Shown here piece by piece: positions 44,190-53,784 of a stretch of DNA of 54,970 bases. The position numbers were made by a program, and so were the translations under genes. The first letter of the stretch is position 1; every line of letters begins with the position of its first letter. This DNA is from Flavobacteriales bacterium UBA1993. Its GTDB lineage: Bacteria > Bacteroidota > Bacteroidia > Flavobacteriales_G > Salibacteraceae. The stretch is from contig DDCZ01000052.1 of the NCBI GenBank assembly GCA_002336485.1, forward strand, positions 1 to 54,970. The letters are read 5' to 3'. A model generated the notes under the pieces. It saw only the letters and a list, made by a program, of their open reading frames with translations. It did not search any database and was not told the origin of the DNA.

Positions 44190-45520
44190 GATTATTGAGC
44201 TCTTCTTTTGGCGCATTGACGCTGCTTCTCATCATGGGAATTGGAACTGCGGGATACTCCCAATCCTTTGACACATTGACATTCATGTCATATAACCTCC
44301 TCTTTTATGGAGAGACCACCTCGTTTTGCGATAACAGCAACAACAATATTGGGTCAAAGGATGCCTATCTAAAAAAGATTGTGAAACACGCTGATCCAGA
44401 TTTTTTGGTTGTGAATGAAATGGGTGCCTCTTCGGTTTATTTAAATCGAATATTGAACAAAGCGCTGAATGTAGATGGTGTATCTAAGTACAATGGCTGT
44501 GCTATTCAATCTAATTCGTCGAGTATCATCAATGGAATGTTCTTCAATAAGGATAAAATTGGGCTGGTTTCTCGAGATAAAGTGGAGGAGGCGCTGAATG
44601 GAAGCAATTTGGTACGTGTTATTGACGTGAACACATTTTACATCAAAGATCCCGAGTTGGAAAAAGGCGCTGACACAACCTTCTTTCATGTAGCGGCGGC
44701 ACACTTAAAAGCTGGAAACTCATCCAGCGACGCTGCGGCTCGAGGGCTAGCAGCAGAGGCACTGATGGACTACTATGTTTCTAATGCCAGCTCCGATAAC
44801 CTATTTCTCTGTGGAGATCTAAATGTTTATGATTCCGACGAAGCGGCCTATCAAGAATTGCTCAGCAGCGCGCATGGCGACTACAGGTTGTATGATCCTA
44901 TAGATGAGGCTGGGGGTTGGAATAACAATAGTTCTTTTAGTGGAATACATAGCCAATCAACACGATTGTCGAGCACCAATGGTGGGTGTTTCTCGGGCGG
45001 TGGCATGGACGACCGATTCGATTTTATTCTGGCAAGTGGAGCGGTAATTCAGGATACAGGAACGATCACTTATGTGCCAACCTCTTACAGGGCATTGGGT
45101 CAGGATGGGAATCACTTTAATCAGTCATTAACTCAAGGAGCGAACAATTCGGCACCATCGGCGGTAATTGCAGCGTTGTATGAAATGAGCGACCACCTTC
45201 CAATTGTGGCAGATTTCAAAATTAGATTGCACGAAACTACCGTGGACACTACTGATTCGACGGATACAATTTCGGTGGTTGCACCATTACAAGTGCCGTT
45301 GGCCACGATCTGGACCCAGCAAAACGAGCTTCGAGTAGAGTCCTATGCTTCGGGTGCTGTAATAGAGCTAATTGATCTCATGGGCAACACGGTTTTCACA
45401 CATAATTTAAGCCAGGGGTACAATGTGTTTCGCACAGACGGTATTCCAGCAGGGATATATATTGCCCATACTAAGCGACAAGACGAACACCATTTTGATC
45501 GTGTACTGATCTTGCGCTAG
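44186..45520 (+). CDS. Secreted endonuclease/exonuclease/phosphatase-family protein with C-terminal sorting region
   Basis: 444 residues with TTG start at 44186, overlapping the upstream TGA (TTGA). The signal peptide ends at about GYSQ; starting at the first ATG would cut into it. The EEP fold has SYNLL (N37), NEMG (E78), CGDLNVYD and a final SDHLPIVADF. The C-terminus (ELIDLMGNTVF, IPAGIYIAHT, VLILR) looks like a T9SS type A tail. Members hydrolyse phosphodiesters or phosphoesters; the substrate is unknown. Its TAG shares the palindrome CTAG with rodA. Confidence 0.85.
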   Translation: MRLLSSSFGALTLLLIMGIGTAGYSQSFDTLTFMSYNLLFYGETTSFCDNSNNNIGSKDAYLKKIVKHADPDFLVVNEMGASSVYLNRILNKALNVDGVSKYNGCAIQSNSSSIINGMFFNKDKIGLVSRDKVEEALNGSNLVRVIDVNTFYIKDPELEKGADTTFFHVAAAHLKAGNSSSDAAARGLAAEALMDYYVSNASSDNLFLCGDLNVYDSDEAAYQELLSSAHGDYRLYDPIDEAGGWNNNSSFSGIHSQSTRLSSTNGGCFSGGGMDDRFDFILASGAVIQDTGTITYVPTSYRALGQDGNHFNQSLTQGANNSAPSAVIAALYEMSDHLPIVADFKIRLHETTVDTTDSTDTISVVAPLQVPLATIWTQQNELRVESYASGAVIELIDLMGNTVFTHNLSQGYNVFRTDGIPAGIYIAHTKRQDEHHFDRVLILR

Positions 45521-46821
45521 CGCAACACAAACTTTCTTTCCGAATCGAGCTTAATAAACGTAAAGAGTAGAATGGTGAAAGACCATAAGGATGACCCTCC
45601 ATAGCTGAAAAATGGGAGAGGAATCCCGATTACTGGAGCAAGGCCAATGGCCATGCCTATGTTAATTGTAAAGTGGATAAATAATATGGCCGCCGCGGCA
45701 TATCCATAGTTTCGAGTAAACTCACTTCGCTGATTCTCGGAGGACCAAATAATTCGACCCAACAAGAAAATGAATGCCGAGATAAGGACAAGTGTACCCA
45801 AAAACCCCCATTCTTCGCCGACCGTGCAGAAAATGAAATCGGTGCTTTGTTCTGGAACGAAGTGAAATTTTGTCTGGGTGCCTTGGAGAAATCCTTTACC
45901 CGAAAAACCACCAGAACCAATAGCAATTTTTGATTGATGCACGTTGTATCCCGCCCCAAGAGGGTCAGATACAATTCCGAGCAGTTCATTGATTCGATTT
46001 TGATGATGCGGTTTGAGTAGATGATCGAATAAGTAATCCACGGAAAGGTAGTATCCAATCATGGCTACTAGGCCTCCGCTAAAAATGGGTAAACTGCCTT
46101 TTTGCTTTCTAAATTGATAGTAAAATGCGCCCACAATAAGCGTCAATGCTCCCAGAAAAATCCACGTTCCGCCAATTTCATTGTCTCCAAAAAGCTGGAG
46201 TGTCCATTGCTTCATGAAAAGCGCCATCACAAATAGAAATACGGCTATCAGTGCAACAACAAACCACCAACCGCTTAGTCCCTGACGATAAAGGACGATC
46301 AATAGGGTGCTGAAAACCAATACAGACCCTACGTCAGGTTGAAGCATAATCAGGGCTGCAGGGAAGAAAATAATCGCCAAGGATGTCAACAGAACCTTGC
46401 GCTCTTTGAACCTCGCTCCATATTGGCTCAGGTATTTTGCCAGGGCCAGAGCTGTTCCATATTTCGCGATCTCCGAGGGTTGAAAACTCACCGGTCCCAA
46501 AACAAACCAAGACTGAGCGCCCTTTATCTCAGACCCCACAATTAACACGCCGAGCAGCAACGCAATGGAGACGCCATATATTCCGTAGGCGAAGGTTTCA
46601 AAAAAGCGATGGTCAAAAAGCAGAATCGCGGCAGCAATAACGAGTGACAATCCAATCCACAACATTTGCTTTCCATGATTCTGAGTCATGTCGTTTACGG
46701 CCCGGTGCGCCTCGTCATATGTTGCAGCATATATGCTCATCCAGCCAAATGCAACAAGAAATAAGTAGACACCCACCATAATCCAATCGATATCTTGAAA
46801 GACACTTTGTCTAGTCCTCAT
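45517..46821 (-). CDS. rodA: Rod shape-determining protein RodA (SEDS glycosyltransferase)
   Basis: 434 residues with about ten membrane helices. SEDS features: GAQSWFVLGPVSFQPSEIAK, SKIAIGSGGFSGKGFLQGTQTK, FVPEQSTDFIF and GIPLPFFSYGGSS. It polymerises peptidoglycan for side-wall growth with PBP2, whose gene overlaps it by 11 nt. Last gene of the mreBCD-PBP2-rodA operon; convergent stop shared in CTAG. Confidence 0.95.
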   Translation of the reverse strand: MRTRQSVFQDIDWIMVGVYLFLVAFGWMSIYAATYDEAHRAVNDMTQNHGKQMLWIGLSLVIAAAILLFDHRFFETFAYGIYGVSIALLLGVLIVGSEIKGAQSWFVLGPVSFQPSEIAKYGTALALAKYLSQYGARFKERKVLLTSLAIIFFPAALIMLQPDVGSVLVFSTLLIVLYRQGLSGWWFVVALIAVFLFVMALFMKQWTLQLFGDNEIGGTWIFLGALTLIVGAFYYQFRKQKGSLPIFSGGLVAMIGYYLSVDYLFDHLLKPHHQNRINELLGIVSDPLGAGYNVHQSKIAIGSGGFSGKGFLQGTQTKFHFVPEQSTDFIFCTVGEEWGFLGTLVLISAFIFLLGRIIWSSENQRSEFTRNYGYAAAAILFIHFTINIGMAIGLAPVIGIPLPFFSYGGSSLWSFTILLFTFIKLDSERKFVLR

Positions 46822-48631
46822 CTTCCATTGAGATTAAATCAGCACGAAAAATTCGATTTTCCTTAGCCGTATCAGCGATGGTCCCGTTAAGGTACTTCTC
46901 TATGATAAGACTTGATATCGGGGCCGCCCATGTTCCTCCAAATCCAGAGTTTTCGACATACACCGCGATTGCAATTTTCGGATCGTCCTTTGGAGCAAAC
47001 GCTATAAAGACGCTGTGATCCTTCCCATGTGGATTTTCAGCGGTCCCTGTTTTTCCGCAAACTTTAATCGAGTCTATTCTAGCCCTACGGGCCGTACCAC
47101 CAGGTTTATCAACTACCCATTGCATGGCGTCCACAATCGGGGTGAAATGAACATCGTCAATTCCTGTATTGTGTTTTTTCCAAGTAATGGCGGATTGTGT
47201 AGACAGGGGTTCTTTTATCAAGTGCGGGTCGATAAAATAGCCTCTGTTTGCGATTGTTGCCGCAAGATTGGCCATTTGAATTGGGACAACTTCCAACTCT
47301 CCTTGTCCTATACTCAAACTATAGATGGTGCTGAAAGCCCAGCGTCGTTCACCATATATTCGATCGTATAGTTCCACGTTCGGAACGCTTCCAGATTTCA
47401 GGCTAGGGAGGTCCAGCGCCAATCTTTCACCTAGGCCGAAACGATGCACTTGCTTTTCCCATCGATCGAGCCCTAAGGCGCTGTCTTCAAAATAGCTTTT
47501 TGCTTCACCTCTATTTATCAATCGCTTGAAAACTTGGTGATAGTAAGGGTTGCAAGACATTTGAATGGCCTGTCTAAGGTTTTGGGCGCTGGGATGATTG
47601 TGGCAACCAACGAGTGCCTTATTGCAAGTTATTCCGGTATTCTCTGAGATGATCCCATCCTGAAGTCCAATCAATGACTGGATTATTTTAAATATGGAAC
47701 CGGGTGGATACTTAGCCATCAATGCACGATTAAATAAAGGATCTAGGCTGTCATTCTCACTCAGTAGCTTGTAATTTGAGGCGCGCTTGACACCGACTAA
47801 CAGATTCGGGTCGTATGTCGGACTCGAAATCAAGCAAAGCACCTCGCCAGTTTTTGGTTCAATAGCCACGATGCTTCCCTTTTTGTTTTGCATGAGCTGC
47901 TCGCCATATTTCTGAATTTGTAAATCCAGACTTAGAATCAAATTCTCACCCGCCTTAGCCTCCACGTCTAGCGCTCCATCTTCGTATTTTCCCTGAACGG
48001 TGTTGTGCACATCAACCATCAAAACTTCGCGACCTCTATGGCCTCTGAGAGCAGTTTCGTATTGACGTTCGATTCCACTAATTCCAACAAAGTCACCCGA
48101 ACGATAAAATGTGTCTTTATCTAGGTGCCCCTGATTTACTTCCCCAATATATCCCAAAACGTGCGCTGCAATGCTGTCAGGGTATATCCGTAAACTTCTC
48201 TTTTGGCCGTAAAATCCAGTGAATTGATAAAGTCGTTCTGCAACACGCGAATATTCTTCACTTGTCATCTGTTTCTTGAAAATGCTCGCCCGGTATCTTG
48301 AGAAATTGCGCGCTTGTTCCATCCGTTCAATAAATGCGTCTTTCTCAATTTCTAGCAGTGAACAGATCGACGTGGTGTCTACTTCGCCAACCAATACAGG
48401 CACAACCATGAGGTCGTACGCGGCCTGATTTAACACGAGGATTTCCCCATTTCGATCGTACACGATACCTCGAGCAGGATATTTTGTGACAAAGCGAAGT
48501 GCCTGGTTGTCGGCAGAGGAAACATACGAGTCATCAATCACTTGAATATAGAAGAGCCGCATCAGGAAAATGATCGCAATAACTACGAATGAGCTGATTA
48601 CAATAAACTTGCGTTGCTCGAGGTTATTCAT
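46811..48631 (-). CDS. mrdA: Penicillin-binding protein 2
   Basis: 606 residues from ATG 48631 (an in-frame start at 48658 adds nine). One N-terminal membrane segment precedes the dimerisation domain (YPARGIVYDRNGEIL). The transpeptidase has S312-IFK (catalytic serine in PGSIFK), SCN and KTGTAE. It cross-links side-wall peptidoglycan and pairs with RodA. It overlaps mreD by 8 nt and rodA by 11 nt. Confidence 0.95.
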   Translation of the reverse strand: MNNLEQRKFIVISSFVVIAIIFLMRLFYIQVIDDSYVSSADNQALRFVTKYPARGIVYDRNGEILVLNQAAYDLMVVPVLVGEVDTTSICSLLEIEKDAFIERMEQARNFSRYRASIFKKQMTSEEYSRVAERLYQFTGFYGQKRSLRIYPDSIAAHVLGYIGEVNQGHLDKDTFYRSGDFVGISGIERQYETALRGHRGREVLMVDVHNTVQGKYEDGALDVEAKAGENLILSLDLQIQKYGEQLMQNKKGSIVAIEPKTGEVLCLISSPTYDPNLLVGVKRASNYKLLSENDSLDPLFNRALMAKYPPGSIFKIIQSLIGLQDGIISENTGITCNKALVGCHNHPSAQNLRQAIQMSCNPYYHQVFKRLINRGEAKSYFEDSALGLDRWEKQVHRFGLGERLALDLPSLKSGSVPNVELYDRIYGERRWAFSTIYSLSIGQGELEVVPIQMANLAATIANRGYFIDPHLIKEPLSTQSAITWKKHNTGIDDVHFTPIVDAMQWVVDKPGGTARRARIDSIKVCGKTGTAENPHGKDHSVFIAFAPKDDPKIAIAVYVENSGFGGTWAAPISSLIIEKYLNGTIADTAKENRIFRADLISMEDED

Positions 48632-49151
48632 AGGAATTGGATTTGCCGCTGCGTGCAAAAATTAGCTGAATGACAACGATTAGCGACATGGTCATTAGGC
48701 TGCTTCCAAGGGATTTTCCCAGTGTAAGGAGTAGGCCCGTTACTCGGAACATTTCAATGAAGAACAATACGAAATGGTGAAGGAATACGATGATTGCCGC
48801 GTATGTCAGAAACCAAAGCCAGCCCATTTGACGTACACCCGGAACTCGGGAAAACTCATAACCATCTCTAGGTGCCATATAGGTAAGAATATATGGTCGG
48901 CAGTAGGCCGCAAACGTAGCTGCGATGGTGTGCATGCCAAGCGTTTGGCAAAACATATCCATTGTTAGACCGAGTAAAAACCCCACAATCAAGCCAACCG
49001 TGGGTCGGAAGTCAACAGGAAGCATAATTAGGAAGTACACATAGATATAAGGGTTCAGAATACCCGAAAACTGTATGTTATTCAACACAAATACCTGTAT
49101 TAGAACAAGGAGGATAAACCTCAGTATATATGTGATTATTTGTCGATCCAT
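48624..49151 (-). CDS. mreD: Rod shape-determining protein MreD
   Basis: 175 residues, five to six membrane helices. Contains PYIYVYFLIMLPVDFRPTVGLIVGFLLGLTMDMF, typical for MreD. Inner-membrane part of the elongasome. Overlaps mreC by 16 nt and PBP2 by 8 nt. Confidence 0.9.
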   Translation of the reverse strand: MDRQIITYILRFILLVLIQVFVLNNIQFSGILNPYIYVYFLIMLPVDFRPTVGLIVGFLLGLTMDMFCQTLGMHTIAATFAAYCRPYILTYMAPRDGYEFSRVPGVRQMGWLWFLTYAAIIVFLHHFVLFFIEMFRVTGLLLTLGKSLGSSLMTMSLIVVIQLIFARSGKSNSYE

Positions 49152-49948
49152 GCTTCTGTTTGGATCATTATGCTGTCCAATTCTTGTTTCAGTGTGTTTT
49201 CAATTACAAAAAGCGTATTGATTTTTTTAAAGTCTGTGGCCAATTTCACTTGGATTTCTTGAAATCCAGAACTTTCGTTTTTCTCGGACGACTCTGCAAA
49301 TCCTAGGACAAGCCCGGAAGGAAAAATTCCTCCACCGCCTCTTGTAAGAATAGTGTCACCTGGGTTCACGACAACATGATTGGGAATGTTCTCTAACGTC
49401 ATTATTTCTTCATCGATTCCAACCCAGTGACACTGACCAAAATAGGATGTCCGTTGTAGTCGTGCATTAATGTTTGTGCTGCTATGGATTAATGGAAGAA
49501 TAGAAGAGTAGTGGTCGCTTACTGAGTGAACAATGCCAACAATTCCTGAGGGGCCAATCACGGCGGAAGCCGGTTTGATGCCATCTACGGATCCAGACCG
49601 GATAACAATAAAGTTGTTCTTCAGATGATGGGTGCTGTTAATAGCCTGAACAGGAATGACTTTGTATCCGTCTCTATTAACGCTTTGTCGCTTCGGCTGA
49701 TTGATCAATTGTTCCAGCAAGTCGGCGTTTTCCTCACGCAGCTCTGCGTTTTCATCGGATAACCCAAGATATTGAGTATAGGCATGCTGAATCTGATAAA
49801 CATTTCCAGATAGCGCTACCCCAGTCTGGTGTAATTGGCTTTGGTGAAAACCGCTATTGGATCCAAGAAGCGCGAACCCGATAATTTCCAATAAAATGAA
49901 AAGGATCGAGAATTGATTTTTCCAGAAAAAGAGAAATACGTTCTGCAT
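49136..49948 (-). CDS. mreC: Rod shape-determining protein MreC
   Basis: 270 residues. One N-terminal membrane helix (FSILFILLEIIGFALL), a coiled coil at about 60-90 (ENAELREENADLLEQL), then the beta-rich periplasmic domain (GIVGIVHSVSDHYSSILPLIHSSTNINAR, GDTILTRGGGGIFPSGLVLG). It scaffolds PBP2 and RodA in the periplasm. It lies 44 nt after mreB. Confidence 0.94.
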   Translation of the reverse strand: MQNVFLFFWKNQFSILFILLEIIGFALLGSNSGFHQSQLHQTGVALSGNVYQIQHAYTQYLGLSDENAELREENADLLEQLINQPKRQSVNRDGYKVIPVQAINSTHHLKNNFIVIRSGSVDGIKPASAVIGPSGIVGIVHSVSDHYSSILPLIHSSTNINARLQRTSYFGQCHWVGIDEEIMTLENIPNHVVVNPGDTILTRGGGGIFPSGLVLGFAESSEKNESSGFQEIQVKLATDFKKINTLFVIENTLKQELDSIMIQTEAWIDK

Positions 49949-49992
49949 ATTTTCTGATGATCAGGCTATACCTAGAAACTTAGGCGTGAAAA

Positions 49993-51015
49993 TTACTTTA
50001 TCAAGAATGGGAATCGATGTGCGTTCTTCAATGCGATTCCGGTTCCTCTTGCAACAGCGCGCAGCGGATCTTCCGCAACGTGAACAGGCAATTTTGTTTT
50101 TAAGCTAATCCGCTTGTCAAGTCCTCGAAGCATGGAGCCTCCACCGGCAAGATAAATTCCAGTCTTGTAAATGTCGGCACTTAATTCTGGCGGAGTCATC
50201 TCGAGAGCACTTAAAATCGCCTCTTCAATTTTTGAAATTGATTTGTCCAAAGCATGAGCAATCTCGACATAGGAGACCATGATTTCCTTTGGAATACCCG
50301 TCATAAGGTCTCTTCCATGCACGGCTAGTTCATCTGGCGGGCTCTCCAATTCGGTAATCGCGGCACCTACTTCAATTTTGATACGCTCGGCGCTTCTTTC
50401 TCCAATTAGGATATTATGTTGCCGGCGCATATAGTCTTCAATGTCACTTGTGAATTCATCTCCAGCCACTCGGATAGATTTGTCACAGACAATTCCTCCT
50501 AAAGCGATTACCGCAATTTCACTGGTGCCGCCGCCTATGTCGATGATCATATTACCCATCGGCTCCTCCACGTCAATTCCAATTCCAATAGCAGCAGCCA
50601 TTGGTTCATGAATTAAATAAACCTCCTTAGCTCCGGCGTGCTCGGCTGAATCTTTAACCGCCCGTTTTTCCACTTCAGTTATTCCCGAAGGAATGCAAAT
50701 GACCATTTTAAGGCTTGGCGTGAATAGTCGATTGCCGTAGTTGATCATTTTGATCATGCCCCGGATCATCTGTTCAGCCGCATAAAAATTCGCAATAACA
50801 CCATCCTTTAAAGGACGAATCGTGCGGATGTTTTCGTGCGTCTTTCCATGCATCTGCATCGCGATGCGACCCACGGCGATAATCTTCTTTGTGGTTCGAT
50901 CTTCTGCCACAATGGAAGGTTCGTCAACGACCACTTTATCATTGTGAATGATAATCGTGTTAGCTGTTCCCAAATCAATGGCAATATCTTCAGTGAAAAG
51001 GTTGAAAAGTCCCAT
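49993..51015 (-). CDS. mreB: Rod shape-determining protein MreB
   Basis: 340 residues. Actin-fold motifs: IAIDLGTANTIIIHNDKVVVDEPSIVA, MIIDIGGGTSEIAVIALGGIV and LAGGGSMLRGL. Forms membrane filaments that steer side-wall synthesis. First gene of the mreBCD-PBP2-rodA operon, so the organism is probably rod-shaped. Confidence 0.97.
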   Translation of the reverse strand: MGLFNLFTEDIAIDLGTANTIIIHNDKVVVDEPSIVAEDRTTKKIIAVGRIAMQMHGKTHENIRTIRPLKDGVIANFYAAEQMIRGMIKMINYGNRLFTPSLKMVICIPSGITEVEKRAVKDSAEHAGAKEVYLIHEPMAAAIGIGIDVEEPMGNMIIDIGGGTSEIAVIALGGIVCDKSIRVAGDEFTSDIEDYMRRQHNILIGERSAERIKIEVGAAITELESPPDELAVHGRDLMTGIPKEIMVSYVEIAHALDKSISKIEEAILSALEMTPPELSADIYKTGIYLAGGGSMLRGLDKRISLKTKLPVHVAEDPLRAVARGTGIALKNAHRFPFLIK

Positions 51016-51046
51016 CTTTTATCTTCCTGTGTTCAAGTGGTTTGTG

Positions 51047-51054
51047 CGAAGTTA
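51047..51054 (-). promoter_or_regulatory. -7 box TAACTTCG for the mreB operon
   Basis: TAACTTCG on the minus strand ends 31 bases before ATG 51015. No clear -33 element. Confidence 0.4.
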
Positions 51055-51088
51055 TACTTTATTCTAAGCCTATAATGGCACTAATTTG

Positions 51089-52582
51089 TTAGTGTCTGAA
51101 ATGTCTTGTTCCTGTGATGACCATAGCCATATTGTGGGCGTTGCAGTAATCGACAGATTCCTGATCTCTAACCGATCCACCCGGCTGAATTACGGCCTTT
51201 ACGCCCTCTCCATTTGCAATTTCAACACAATCTGGAAACGGAAAGAAAGCATCACTTGACATGACACACCCATTCACATCAAAACCAAAGGACTTTGCCT
51301 TGTCTATTGCCTGTCTCAGTGCGTCAACGCGTGAAGTTTGACCAACGCCACTCGCCACCAATTGCTTGTTTTTAGCCAAAACAATGGTGTTCGACTTCGT
51401 GTGCTTTACTAGTTTGTTTGCGAAAAGCAAATCCTCAACTTCTGCCGCCGTCGCCACACGCTTAGTGACATTTTGAAGTTCCGTAGCTTCTACGAGTTTG
51501 CTGTCAATGTCTTGCTCGAGTACTCCATTCAAAACCGATCTAACGGTTTTGTTGGGGAAAGCCGCTTGTTTGTCTATGAGCAGCATTCGATTCTTTTTGC
51601 TTTTGAGCAAGGCAAGTGCCTCATCGGTAAAAGCAGGGGCCATAACCACCTCGCAAAAGAGTTTGTTGATTTCTTCGGCAGCGTCAAGATCAATGGTGCA
51701 ATTGGAGGCGATGATGCCGCCAAACGCAGAAACAGGGTCGCCAGCCAAGGCATCGAGGTAAGCAGTTTTTGCATTTGCGCGAGTGGCAAACCCACATGCG
51801 TTGTTGTGCTTAATTACTGCAAACGTCGGGTCCTCATCCTTGAAATCTCGAATAAGCCGTATGGCTGAATCAACATCAAGGAGGTTGTTATACGATAGCT
51901 CCTTACCATGAAGCTGCTCTAAAAATTGATCAATGTCTCCGATGAATGCGCCCTGTTGGTGTGGGTTTTCGCCGTACCGTAAGGTCTTTTTGTTTGAAAC
52001 TACACCAGAGAAATAGTCTGAAATTGCGCCATCATATTCGTTGGTAATGCCAAATGCCTTTGTAGATAGCGCCCTTCGTTGCTCAATGGTTGACTTTGCT
52101 CCATTTTTAAGTAGGTCGGTTAAATCTTGATACTGGTCCTTCGATGGGATGATAACAACATCGTTGAAGTTTTTCGCGGCAGCACGGATCAGTGAAATTC
52201 CGCCGATGTCAATTTTTTCGATGATATCAGATTCACTCGCTCCAGATTTAACCGTTTCGCTAAATGGATACAGATCTACAACTACAAGGTCAAAAGTTGG
52301 GATATTGAATTGCTCCAATTCTTCGCGATCACTTTCTTCAGAATTGCGCGCCAAGATCCCACCAAAAACTTTGGGATGCAGTGTTTTTACCCGTCCTCCA
52401 AGAATTGATGGGTAATTTGTGATCGACTCAACTTCCGTTACTGCGATTTTCTTGTTTTGGAAGAATGCAGCAGTGCCGCCAGTCGAATAAACCTTGACGC
52501 CTTTTTCTTGCAATAATTCGGCAATTTGATCCAATCCGTCTTTATTGAAAACGGAAACAAGCGCAGATCGTATTTCTTTCAT
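51089..52582 (-). CDS. purH: Bifunctional AICAR formyltransferase/IMP cyclohydrolase
   Basis: 497 residues from ATG 52582, where the family start (KEIRSALVSVFNKDGL) lies; an upstream in-frame ATG at 52669 would add 29 unrelated residues. N-terminal MGS-like cyclohydrolase domain (YSTGGTAAFF, GRVKTLHPKVFGGILAR), then AICAR transformylase (VIKHNNACGFA, SSDAFFPFPDCVE). Catalyses the last two steps of purine synthesis. With purS near 10.4 kb, the second purine gene in the window, but the two are not linked. Confidence 0.96.
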   Translation of the reverse strand: MKEIRSALVSVFNKDGLDQIAELLQEKGVKVYSTGGTAAFFQNKKIAVTEVESITNYPSILGGRVKTLHPKVFGGILARNSEESDREELEQFNIPTFDLVVVDLYPFSETVKSGASESDIIEKIDIGGISLIRAAAKNFNDVVIIPSKDQYQDLTDLLKNGAKSTIEQRRALSTKAFGITNEYDGAISDYFSGVVSNKKTLRYGENPHQQGAFIGDIDQFLEQLHGKELSYNNLLDVDSAIRLIRDFKDEDPTFAVIKHNNACGFATRANAKTAYLDALAGDPVSAFGGIIASNCTIDLDAAEEINKLFCEVVMAPAFTDEALALLKSKKNRMLLIDKQAAFPNKTVRSVLNGVLEQDIDSKLVEATELQNVTKRVATAAEVEDLLFANKLVKHTKSNTIVLAKNKQLVASGVGQTSRVDALRQAIDKAKSFGFDVNGCVMSSDAFFPFPDCVEIANGEGVKAVIQPGGSVRDQESVDYCNAHNMAMVITGTRHFRH

Positions 52583-52703
52583 AGTGTGATTTTTCGTGCC
52601 TATCGAATAGAGTGCAATATTATTTATTCGAAAGGCCTTTTTGAGCAAAACTTTGGAAGGGTTTTGCACACGTTTTCAGCAATTTGGAATATTGGTTGCC
52701 GGG

Positions 52704-53735
52704 TTACTTGCGCGCGATTTTTTGTTCTACCCGGCCCTTCTTAAATATGTTACGTGCCTCGCCTTTATCCTGGCCCTTTCTTCTGGCCCTTTGTTCATCC
52801 ATCGGTAAGTGAATCACCTCCAAGCAATCGTCTGAACAGCAGCCTTCGTAACGTTCTTTACATGCGTCACATTGAATAAATAGGAGATGACAATCTTCAT
52901 TCAGGCAATTTGTATGTGCGTCACAAGCGGCCCCGCATTGATGGCACTCTGCAATCACGTCATTGGTGATACGCTCTCCAAGGCGCTCGTCAAAAACAAA
53001 GTTCTTCCCAACATATTTGTTTTCCAGACCTTGATTTTCAACCTGATGTGCGTATTCAATTATTCCGCCTTGCAGTTGATTGACATCCGAATAGCCCAAA
53101 TGTTTGAAGTAGGCACTGGCTTTTTCGCACCGAATTCCTCCCGTGCAATACATTAGAATTTTTTGGTCTTCCTTGCCTTCCAATATTTCCTCGACCATTT
53201 TTAGCTCGTCGCGAAACGTGTCGGCGTCTGGAAGAATGGCGCCCTTAAAATGTCCCACTTCGCTTTCATAGTGGTTACGCATATCAACCACGATCGCCCC
53301 GCTTTCGATCGCGGCATTAAACTCTTCAGCGTTGAGGTGGTTTCCTGTGTGTGAAGGGTTGAAAGTAGAATCGTCGAGCCCATCGGCCACAATTTTTTGC
53401 CGAACCTTTATTTTCAACTTGTAGAATGACTTCCCGTCGTCCTCCACCGCAACCTTAAATGGAACGCCGGCCAGATATGGATCTTCTCCCATATATGATT
53501 CAAATGCGTCCCAATGATTGCTAGGCACGCTCATCTGCGCGTTCACACCCTCTTCGGCGATGTAGATGCGTCCGAGGCATCCGATTGACTCCCATTCGGC
53601 ATAGAGATGATCTCGATATTGCTGGGGATCAGCGATTTGAACATACCGATAAAAAGAAACCGTGGTGCGTGGCGTTTGATCTTCGGACAGCCTCTGTCGA
53701 AGTAACTTTTTGTCGATTTTGTTGAATAACGGCAT
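52704..53735 (-). CDS. trhO: TrhO-type rhodanese (tRNA U34 hydroxylase family)
   Basis: 343 residues. An acylphosphatase-like N-terminal domain, then a rhodanese domain with active Cys in CTGGIRCEKA, and a C-terminal Cys-rich region (ECHQCGAACDAHTNC, CDACKERYEGCC) that may bind metal. Matches the YceA/TrhO family, which makes 5-hydroxyuridine at position 34 of certain tRNAs. C-terminus strongly basic (KKGRVEQKIARK). Single gene with its own promoter box. Confidence 0.9.
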   Translation of the reverse strand: MPLFNKIDKKLLRQRLSEDQTPRTTVSFYRYVQIADPQQYRDHLYAEWESIGCLGRIYIAEEGVNAQMSVPSNHWDAFESYMGEDPYLAGVPFKVAVEDDGKSFYKLKIKVRQKIVADGLDDSTFNPSHTGNHLNAEEFNAAIESGAIVVDMRNHYESEVGHFKGAILPDADTFRDELKMVEEILEGKEDQKILMYCTGGIRCEKASAYFKHLGYSDVNQLQGGIIEYAHQVENQGLENKYVGKNFVFDERLGERITNDVIAECHQCGAACDAHTNCLNEDCHLLFIQCDACKERYEGCCSDDCLEVIHLPMDEQRARRKGQDKGEARNIFKKGRVEQKIARK

Positions 53736-53739
53736 AGTG

Positions 53740-53747
53740 CAAAATTA
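53740..53747 (-). promoter_or_regulatory. -7 box TAATTTTG for the TrhO-type gene
   Basis: TAATTTTG on the minus strand ends 4 bases before ATG 53735, another predicted leaderless start. Confidence 0.42.
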
Positions 53748-53784
53748 GCGGCTTATCTTAGAATTGAGATTGAGAATTGTCAGT

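Noticed and set aside
52583..52669. Upstream ATG extending purH by 29 residues
   Set aside because: The extra residues are unrelated to PurH, and the family start coincides with ATG 52582.
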